Source: Planctomycetota bacterium (GTDB lineage Bacteria; Planctomycetota; PLA2; JAEUHO01). Taken from it: a DNA stretch of 64,000 nt. Below, in pieces: positions 1-7,472 of this stretch (positions are counted from its first letter, which is position 1; every line of letters begins with the position of its first letter). The notes under the pieces are model-generated. The model worked only from the letters and a program-made list of their open reading frames with translations. It ran no database searches and was not told the DNA's origin. The DNA lies in the NCBI GenBank assembly GCA_029259775.1, contig JAJDEN010000043.1, positions 62,001 through 126,000 on the forward strand, written 5' to 3'. The position numbers and the translations under genes are program-made.

Positions 1-1
1 A

Positions 2-793
2 CAGCTCACCAAGGACGAGAAGCTCGCGCTGGCCTGGCTCGGTCAGATCGGCGCGGCATCGAAGTCCAAGGCCGCGGCCGCGAAGGCCGTCCAGGCGAAG
101 CGCCTGTTCGCCGTGCTGCCGTCGAAGGCCAAGCTGCGGCCGCTTGTGAAGGCGCTCCACACCGAACCGGCTGCCCTGCGGATCTTTGCGGCACGGGCCT
201 TGGCCGCTCTCGGTGAGCGTGAGGTCGTGCGCCCCTTGCTCTGGCGGTTGATCCGGGAGCCGAAGAAGGGCGCGCGCGCCGCGATGGTGCGCGCCGTTCG
301 TTCCCTGAAGGACGAAGGTTCGGTGCACGTGCTGGGGCGAGCGCTCGGCTCCCGGTACGCGGTCTACCGCGAGCGCGCCGCCGAGGCGCTGGTCGCCCTC
401 GGGGACGAGCTCGCCTACCCGTATCTGATCGACGCATGGGAGCGGCGCTCGGGGGAGTTCCCGCGCAGCTACTTCGCCCAGATCACGCAGCATGCCCACA
501 TCTCGGAGTACGACGTCGAGGTCGCCTGACACGCCTTCCTTGCCGACCCGTGGGTCGGCGTCGTGTCAGGTGGCGCGGTGCAGAACATCAGGATCCTCTC
601 GACCGAGCAGACAGGCCGTTTGGCGGCTTCGCGCTTGCGAACCAGCCTCGAGACCCTCGCGGGCACGCGCCGCGGCACCAAGGTCGCCGCCTGGCGGCGC
701 TGGTGGGACCAGAACGAGAAGCGCTTGCTTCGGGCGCGCACGGCGCGCTACCGCACGGCGGCCGAGAACGACACGACCCCCAGAAGGGAATGA
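2..793 (+). pseudogene. HEAT-repeat protein, 5' end off window, broken by in-frame TGA
   Basis: The reading frame enters from the left edge at base 2 and runs to a TGA at 527-529. It then continues open in the same frame to a second TGA at 791-793. Both parts align without any gap to the intact paralogue immediately downstream. The first part carries the HEAT-like helices (for example KLRPLVKALH and REVVRPLLWRLIREPKK); the second carries the C-terminal ADPxVGV stretch and the WRRWW motif. The TGA replaces the first Ala of the paralogue's AATAF stretch. The simplest reading is a recent tandem duplicate inactivated by a nonsense change. A shorter functional HEAT-only product ending at 527 is possible. 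Identity as a HEAT-type repeat is by visible repeat pattern only. Confidence 0.75.
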
Positions 794-796
794 CCC

Positions 797-1681
797 ATGC
801 TCCGATTCACGCTACCGGTCTGCGTTATGTTGGCCTTCGCCATGACGGCGAACGCGACGCCCAAGGCCAAGGCGGCGCCGGGCAAGCGGCGCGTCGCAAA
901 GCAGGCCGTCACGAAGCAACTCACCAAGGACGAGAAACTGGCCCTCGCCTGGCTGGGGCAGATCGGCGCGGCGTCGAAGTCCAAGGCCGCGGCCGCGAAG
1001 GCCGTCGCGGCGAGGCGCCAGTTCGCCGTGTTGCCCGCCAAGGCCAAGCTGCGGCCGCTCGTCAAGGCGCTGCACTGCGAGCCGGCTTCCCTGCGGGTCT
1101 TTGCTGCGGACGCGTTGGCCACGCTCGGCAACCGTGAGGTCGTGCGGCCGCTGCTCTGGCGCCTGATCCGCGAGCCGAAGAAGGACGCCCGCGCCGCGAT
1201 GGTCCGTGCCGTCCGGTCCATGAAGGACAAGGACGCCGTGCACGTGCTCGGCCGCGCTCTTCGCTCGCGTTACGAGACCTATCGCGACCGCGCGGCCGAG
1301 GCGCTCGTGGCACTGGGTGACGAACTGGCCTACCCGTACCTCATCTACAAGTGGGAGGGGCGCGGTGGGGACTTCCCGCGCGTCTACTTCGTGTTGGCAC
1401 GCCAGCATTCCTACATCCAGGACTTCGACGTGGAGGTCGCCGCGACGGCCTTCATCGCGGACCCGATCGTCGGTGTGTTGCAGGACGCGACCGCCCTCGG
1501 TGTGAAGGTGATCGCCACCGAGCAGATTCAGCACCTGGCTGCCGTGCGTACGTTCCGGGGCGCCCTCGAGGGGCTCGGCGGCGTGCCCAAGGGCGCGAAG
1601 GTCGGCGCGTGGCGTTCGTGGTGGACCGCGAACGAGAAGCGCTTGTTGGCCAAGCGCGCCAAGCGGTACGCGGAGCCGTAG
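797..1681 (+). CDS. Secreted HEAT-repeat protein with secretin-like C-terminal motif
   Basis: 294 residues. A signal peptide (hydrophobic stretch about residues 5-16, cleavage near ANA-TP) indicates export. A Lys/Ala-rich segment follows, then two to three HEAT-like helical repeats (about residues 75-200). The C-terminal part contains YIQDFDVE, ADPIVGVLQD and WRSWW. The YIQDFDVE/ADPIVG stretch resembles the YIQDYDLE/GDPILG stretch of the secretin-like protein at 14688-16295. It starts 3 bases after the stop of the broken copy, so the two were probably one transcription unit. HEAT repeats are protein-binding scaffolds; the actual partner is unknown. Confidence 0.7.
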   Translation: MLRFTLPVCVMLAFAMTANATPKAKAAPGKRRVAKQAVTKQLTKDEKLALAWLGQIGAASKSKAAAAKAVAARRQFAVLPAKAKLRPLVKALHCEPASLRVFAADALATLGNREVVRPLLWRLIREPKKDARAAMVRAVRSMKDKDAVHVLGRALRSRYETYRDRAAEALVALGDELAYPYLIYKWEGRGGDFPRVYFVLARQHSYIQDFDVEVAATAFIADPIVGVLQDATALGVKVIATEQIQHLAAVRTFRGALEGLGGVPKGAKVGAWRSWWTANEKRLLAKRAKRYAEP

Positions 1682-1716
1682 GTCGTCGTGGGCGGGCATG
1701 TCGCACGTGGACAGCT

Positions 1717-1877
1717 GGTGGCGTCACGCCATGGCCCAGGGCCGCACGAAGGCTGGTGTGGGCGGCCACCCGCTCCGGCTCCGCCGTCGCTAGGGCCGCC
1801 CCTACGCGGGTGCTGACGACGCCCGAGCGGGGCGAGCGATCGCGGTCCCACGACCGCGGCCATGGCGTGACGCCACC
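1717..1877 (+). repeat. Dispersed intergenic repeat copy A, with 20-base terminal inverted repeats
   Basis: The element begins with GGTGGCGTCACGCCATGGCC at 1717-1736 and ends with its exact reverse complement at 1858-1877. Between them is a palindrome-containing core ending in the CGGGTGCTGACGACG block. Related copies lie at 11608-11709 (inverted), 30451-30508 (partial) and 37556-37650. It fills the gap between two convergent genes and encodes no protein. It looks like a MITE or REP-type element; only this copy has both inverted ends. Confidence 0.75.
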
Positions 1878-1883
1878 AACGGC

Positions 1884-2855
1884 CTAGTCCTTCAGCGCGA
1901 AGTCGCGCCCGCGGACCTTCATCACGCCGAAGGCGAGGACGGCCGCCGTGACGGCCAGGAGAACGACGATCGCCGTACCGGGCGGGTCCCACGCAAGGGT
2001 CTCCACGAACGGGTTGAGGTCGTTGCTCCCAACGCCGTCCACCTTCGTCTGGATGTCCTGGGACCGCTCGCCGAGGGGACCGTCGACCAAGCCGTGGTAG
2101 AGCCCGCGGAGATGGAACCGGACGCTGAACTTCTGGATGTTGCCCGGCAGCCCCGCCACGACGACCTCGACCATGAAGGTGTAGAGGAGGCCCGCGACAA
2201 GGCCGCGCTTGAAGATCGCGCCCAGCGTGCAGTAGATGGCACCTAGCACGAGCGTGCCGAAGAAGCATGTCAGCGGGAGAGCCGTCAGCAACTGCGGGGG
2301 TGTATCGGCCGAGGCGAAGAGGACGATGCCGATGCAGAGCACCGAGGACCATAGAGCCGCCGGGATCACGCCCGCGGCGAACCGGGACAGGAACACGGTC
2401 GTGCGTGAGACCGGGCGCACAAGCAGATAGACCATGGTTCGCTGCCTCGTCTCGCGCGAGTAGATCGGGCCGACGAAGATGAGTGCGATGAGCGGCAGCA
2501 GGATCATCAAGACGTGCGTGTCGATCGCCTCCCAGATCTGGAAGAGCAGGTCGCCCCGGCGAGGCCGACCCGCCTCGGCCCTGGCCCCGTAGGCGACGGC
2601 CGCCGCCAAGCCGAGCAGGATCAAGGCGGTCGCGACGAGGCGCTTGGGGCGCAGACTCTCCTTGAGCCCCTGGACGAGCACGATGGAGAAGCCAGCGAGG
2701 GGCGCACCCATGGCCCGGCGCGGCGCGTGGGATGCGATGTCCACGGGGCGTTCCGCGTACGCGCTCGCGTCGGTAGCTTGCACACTCTCCGGAGCGGCAT
2801 TGTCCGGCACGGCGTCGTCGGGGGTGGGCTGCGGGGGGAGGGCGTCGTCGGGCAT
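1884..2855 (-). CDS. ABC-2 type transporter permease
   Basis: 323 residues. A Pro/Ala-rich cytoplasmic N terminus (about 1-60) is followed by about six hydrophobic segments. These include one near residue 75-90 after GLKESLRPKR, one at about 120-135 (ILLPLIALIFVGP), and a last one near 295-310. The YSRETRQRTMVYLLVRPVSR stretch is typical of ABC-2 permeases of the NatB/CcmB-like group. It is the last gene of a minus-strand run and follows the ATPase gene by 25 bases, so it probably forms the membrane half of that exporter. Substrate unknown. The start has no obvious ribosome binding site. Confidence 0.8.
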   Translation of the reverse strand: MPDDALPPQPTPDDAVPDNAAPESVQATDASAYAERPVDIASHAPRRAMGAPLAGFSIVLVQGLKESLRPKRLVATALILLGLAAAVAYGARAEAGRPRRGDLLFQIWEAIDTHVLMILLPLIALIFVGPIYSRETRQRTMVYLLVRPVSRTTVFLSRFAAGVIPAALWSSVLCIGIVLFASADTPPQLLTALPLTCFFGTLVLGAIYCTLGAIFKRGLVAGLLYTFMVEVVVAGLPGNIQKFSVRFHLRGLYHGLVDGPLGERSQDIQTKVDGVGSNDLNPFVETLAWDPPGTAIVVLLAVTAAVLAFGVMKVRGRDFALKD

Positions 2856-2880
2856 GTCTTGGGGGGATCGCTCGGCTCTC

Positions 2881-3806
<926 letters not shown>

Positions 3807-3810
<4 letters not shown>

Positions 3811-4742
3811 GCGTCCACCTCCACACTGCGAGCACGGCGCCAGACCGAGTAGAGACCCGCTACCAAGAGGGTCACACACACGATCAGGATGAGGTCGCCG
3901 TCGGGCTGCCACGCTTCCCAGCGTTCGCGGCGACCCTCGTTCCAACGCTGGCCCTCGTTGCGGGCGAACTGCCACTGGCGGTTCACGGCGTTGAAGTCCC
4001 AGAGGGCGTTGTACATGAAGTCGAGCGACTTGAGCAGATCGCCGATCGAGCCGAGAATCAGTCGGCCGATGCCGCGCAGCACCATGCCGCCGAAGAGCGC
4101 GGCGGCGGCGAGACCGATCACCAAGCCACGTCGTGGCGTGCGTGAGGAGAACAGGAGCAAGAGCCCGGTCAGTTGGGCGGCGGCCACCAGGTAGAAGCGA
4201 AGGATACGCCATGCGACGTCGCTGTGGTCGCTCAAGAAGGTCCACGTTTCGCCCGGTGGCTGCCACATGCCGACGAGCAGCCAGAGGATCAACCCAGGCA
4301 CGAGGGCGAGCGGGATCAACAGGGCGGGCAGGATCAGCGCCTTGCCGACCATGTAGTCCATCGGTCGGATGGGCCGCACCAGGAACAGGGCCAGCGCCCG
4401 CGTGCGCAAGTCGTCGGCGATGAGACCCGAGCCCACGAGGATGGCAGCGAGCGACACGAGCACGATGGAGAGGGTATGGAAGCCCAGGAAGATCGAGTCG
4501 AGCTCGACGATCTGTTGGGCGAACCGACCGCCTGACAGGTTCTCGACCTGGTTCTCGACGATGACCTTCGTGTAGATCACGCCTGCGAACGCAAGCATCG
4601 CGAACGCCGTGATGTTGAGGATCCAGCGGTAGCCGCGCCTGCGCCACGCGGCGGCCAGGCCCTCGCGGAAGATGGTCCACGCCACGGGCGGTCCGCCGAA
4701 TCCGCCGTCGTAGGCCCGGTAGCCGCGCGCATAGACAGCCAC
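3807..4742 (-). CDS. ABC-2 type transporter permease
   Basis: 311 residues with about six membrane segments, including NITAFAMLAFAGVIYT near residue 43-58 and a C-terminal LILIVCVTLLVAGLYSVW. The LRTRALALFLVRPIRPMDY stretch matches the loop found in ABC-2 permeases. A long soluble loop lies between the last two helices (about 220-280). It starts with GTG, overlapping the upstream ATPase stop by one base (TAGTG), and ends overlapping the next ATPase by four. It is most likely the partner of one or both adjacent ATPases. Confidence 0.8.
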
Positions 4743-5743
4743 TAGTCGGCCCCCTCTGCGGCGCCCTCTGCGGCGCCCTCGACGGCGGCTTCGCCCAGGA
4801 TGCGGAGGAAGACGTCTTCGAGGTCCTCGGCGACCTGGTTCAGCTTGCGCACGCGCACGCCCGTGTCGGCGGCGATGTGGAAGAGGCGCGACGGTCCCTG
4901 GCCCTCGGGCACTTCGACGGTCCAGCCGCGGCGATCATCCGCGAGCGTGCCGTCGACGGTCTCGCGTCTCTCGACCTCGTCGACACCCAGCACCGCGACA
5001 TCGCTGGCGATGAGTGCCTGCTCGAACTTCTCGAGCTCGCCTTCGGCCTCGACGTGGAACACGCCCGTGCGCTGGGCCAGATCCTCGAGGCGGAAGGTGC
5101 CGTGGAACCGACCGTGATGGAGGACGACGACGCTGTCGGCGACCTTCTGCACGTCCGGCAGGATGTGCGAAGACCAGATCACGTGCTTGCCGTGATCGAC
5201 AGCGAGGTCCCTGATGAGCTTCAGCAACTCGTCACGGGCCTGCGGGTCGAGGCCGGCCAGCGGCTCATCGAGGAACACGACTTCAGGATCGTGCACGAGG
5301 GCCTGGGCGAGCTTGAAGCGCTGCCGCATGCCCGTGGAGTACTCCTTGACGTCGCGGTAGACCGCTTCGCCGAGGCCCACGTGGTGAAGCATCTCGTGCG
5401 CGCGGCGCAGCGCTTCGCTGCGCGGCATGCCCGTGAGCTGGCCGAGCAGCCGCACGGCGCGGATGCCGGTCATCTCGTAGAGGTAGGTGTCGGACTCGGG
5501 CATGAAGCCCACGCGGCGACGCACCTCGCGGCGCTGCCGGCGGGCGTCCAAGCCGAGGACGCTCACGTCGCCCTCGAAGTCGGGCAGCAGGCCCAGCACG
5601 CACTGGATGAGGGTGCTCTTGCCCGCGCCGTTGGGGCCGAGCAGGCCGGTGACGCCGGGCTGGATCTCCAGCGTCACGTCCCGGAGAGCCGGCGGACGGC
5701 TGCCGTAGGCCTTGGTGATGTTGCGCAGGGCGACGATCGACAT
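4742..5743 (-). CDS. ABC transporter ATP-binding protein
   Basis: 333 residues. Walker A GPNGAGKST (about 37-45), signature YSTGMRQR (about 139-146), Walker B VVFLDEPLAGLD and switch histidine SSHILPD are all present. The C-terminal 110 residues form a CcmA-type extension and end in a short EGAAEGAAEGAD repeat, a low-complexity acidic tail. The gene begins two bases after the ppsR stop and overlaps the following permease by one base, so it lies in the same transcript. It pairs with the downstream permease in an exporter of unknown substrate. Confidence 0.88.
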   Translation of the reverse strand: MSIVALRNITKAYGSRPPALRDVTLEIQPGVTGLLGPNGAGKSTLIQCVLGLLPDFEGDVSVLGLDARRQRREVRRRVGFMPESDTYLYEMTGIRAVRLLGQLTGMPRSEALRRAHEMLHHVGLGEAVYRDVKEYSTGMRQRFKLAQALVHDPEVVFLDEPLAGLDPQARDELLKLIRDLAVDHGKHVIWSSHILPDVQKVADSVVVLHHGRFHGTFRLEDLAQRTGVFHVEAEGELEKFEQALIASDVAVLGVDEVERRETVDGTLADDRRGWTVEVPEGQGPSRLFHIAADTGVRVRKLNQVAEDLEDVFLRILGEAAVEGAAEGAAEGAD

Positions 5744-5745
5744 GG

Positions 5746-6699
5746 CTAGTTCTTCTTGCCGCCCTTCGGTCCGCGCGCGGCCTTCTTCTTTGAGGCCCTC
5801 TTCTTGGCTGTCTTCTTCTTGGAGGCCTTCTTTTTCGCGGCCCGCCTCTTCGGGGGGACGTCGGCGCCCTCCGCGAAGCGATCACGATACGTCTCGATGA
5901 TGGCTGACGCAGCTTCCTCTACAGCTTTTCTCGACATGTCCACCAGGGTCCAGTCCGGATGGGCCGCGAAGACCCGCTTGGCCTCGTTGATCTCCCGACG
6001 GATTTGACGCAGGTCGCCGTAGTCGTCGTCCGTACTCATGCGGAGACTCTCGATGCGGGCCTGACGAATCTTCATCAGGACGACCGGATCGATCGTCAGG
6101 GCGAAGACCCGCCGCGGATCGACCTTGTCGAGCTGCGCCGGCAGCGGAATGCCCATCACGATGGGCACGTTCGCGACCTTCAGGCCCCGATGGGCGATGT
6201 AGTTCGAGAGCGGCGTCTTGGACGCGCGGCTGATGCCGACGATGACGATGTCGGCCTTGCCGAGGTTCTGGGGGTTCTTGCCGTCGTCGTGCTTGACGGT
6301 GAACTCAACGGCCGCCACGCGTCGGAAGTACTCCTCGTCCAGTTCGTGACTGAGGCCCGGCACGGAAAGCGGTGTCTTGTCCAGGTGCTCGGCCAGGCCG
6401 CGGATGAGCCCACCGATGAGATCGACCGCGCGGACGCCGTGGGTGCGGGCCAGGTCGCGGACTGCGTCACGCAGTTCCTTCTCGACGAGGGTGTAGACGA
6501 GGAGCGCGTCGATCTTCTGGGCGGCCACGACGGCGGTCTCGAGCGCATCGACCGTACGCACGTTCGAAAACGTCTTCACGGCGGCTTCGTCGTGCTGCCC
6601 GAACTGGGCCAGCGCCGCCTTGCCGGCGGCCTCGGCCGTCTCGCCGGTGGAGTCGCTGATCGCGACGACGAGCGGTTCGCTCAGCGGAGGCGGGTTCAC
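5746..6699 (-). CDS. ppsR: Phosphoenolpyruvate synthase / pyruvate,phosphate dikinase regulatory protein (DUF299) with Lys-rich tail
   Basis: 317 residues. The family is a bifunctional kinase/pyrophosphorylase that inactivates and reactivates PEP synthase or PPDK by phosphorylating a Thr. Seen here: the N-terminal VVAISDSTGETAE signature and the P-loop GISRASKTP at residues 155-163, followed by SNYIAHRGLKVANVP. Residues after about 281 form a strongly basic tail of KKKxxKKK repeats (about 37 residues) that usual members, of roughly 270-280 residues, lack. The gene overlaps moaE by four bases (ATGA). No ppsA or ppdK gene is in the window. Confidence 0.9.
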   Translation of the reverse strand: MNPPPLSEPLVVAISDSTGETAEAAGKAALAQFGQHDEAAVKTFSNVRTVDALETAVVAAQKIDALLVYTLVEKELRDAVRDLARTHGVRAVDLIGGLIRGLAEHLDKTPLSVPGLSHELDEEYFRRVAAVEFTVKHDDGKNPQNLGKADIVIVGISRASKTPLSNYIAHRGLKVANVPIVMGIPLPAQLDKVDPRRVFALTIDPVVLMKIRQARIESLRMSTDDDYGDLRQIRREINEAKRVFAAHPDWTLVDMSRKAVEEAASAIIETYRDRFAEGADVPPKRRAAKKKASKKKTAKKRASKKKAARGPKGGKKN

Positions 6700-7139
6700 G
6701 GTGTGCTCCCTTCGCCCTGCGGGTCTTCCGGCGTGCCGATCCAGACGGCGCCGCCGACGAAGTGCTCCTTCTTCCAGATGGGCACGTCCTGTTTGAGGCG
6801 CAAGATGAAGTCGGCCGTCGCGGCCAGCGCCGCCGCGCGGTGGGGGGAGGCGACGGCCAGGACCATGGCGTCGTCGCCGATCTCGAGCCGGCCGATGCGG
6901 TGCGTGCAGGCGATCGCCGCGATCCCATGGCGCTCGATCATCTCGTCGCCGATGGCCTGCATCTGCTTGATCGCCATGGGCTCGTAGGCCTCGTACTCGA
7001 GGAAGGTGACGTCGCGATCCAGCGTGCGTTCGCGGATCGTGCCGTGGAAGACGATGACCGCGCCGCTTTCCGGCCCGAGCACCGCCTGCCGGATGGGCTC
7101 GGCGTCGATCGGCCTCCTCGTGATCTGGAAGGCGCTCAC
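6696..7139 (-). CDS. moaE: Molybdopterin synthase catalytic subunit MoaE
   Basis: 147 residues, normal for MoaE. With thiocarboxylated MoaD it adds two sulfurs to precursor Z (cPMP) to make molybdopterin in the cytosol. Family signatures seen: GAVIVFHGTIRE, LEYEAYEPMA, HRIGRLEIGD, VASPHRAAA and the Lys-rich active-site region PIWKKEHF near residue 121-128. It starts with GTG overlapping the moaD stop by one base (TAGTG) and ends overlapping ppsR. The gene order moaD-moaE fits the complex being made from one message. Confidence 0.93.
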   Translation of the reverse strand: MSAFQITRRPIDAEPIRQAVLGPESGAVIVFHGTIRERTLDRDVTFLEYEAYEPMAIKQMQAIGDEMIERHGIAAIACTHRIGRLEIGDDAMVLAVASPHRAAALAATADFILRLKQDVPIWKKEHFVGGAVWIGTPEDPQGEGSTP

Positions 7140-7384
7140 TAGCCGCCTCCGACGGGGGGGATCAGGGCCACGGTCGCGCCGTCGCGGAGCGGGGCGTCGC
7201 CGCCGACGAAGTCCTCGTCCAGCGCAACGCGCAGGGACGTCGACGCCGCAGCCAGGGTCTCGTGCCGGGTCTGGAGCGCCTCGAGCAGGGTGTCTACGGT
7301 GCTGCCGTCCTCGAGCGAGACGAGTTCGCTCTCGCGCCCGGTGGCCTCACGGGCCGCGGCGAAGTATCGGACGTGGACCTGCAC
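7139..7384 (-). CDS. moaD: Molybdopterin synthase sulfur carrier subunit MoaD
   Basis: 81 residues from a GTG start at 7384, giving the usual ubiquitin-like beginning VQVHVRYFAAARE. A longer frame upstream (ATG at 7426) adds an unlikely MREEGPCL leader. The protein ends in the required Gly-Gly (PPVGGG), the site of thiocarboxylation. VALDEDFVGGDAPLRDGATV is the typical MoaD middle. It is the first gene of the minus-strand run moaD-moaE-ppsR-ABC genes. It is divergent from the HEAT-VWA gene, with 88 bases between them in which I recognise no clear promoter. Confidence 0.88.
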   Translation of the reverse strand: MQVHVRYFAAAREATGRESELVSLEDGSTVDTLLEALQTRHETLAAASTSLRVALDEDFVGGDAPLRDGATVALIPPVGGG

Positions 7385-7472
7385 GGGCGGCGAGTCTACG
7401 CGCAGGCAGGGGCCTTCCTCCCGCACGAACTCACGGACGCGCCGCCCGGGCAGATGCGGCTACGATCTCGCC

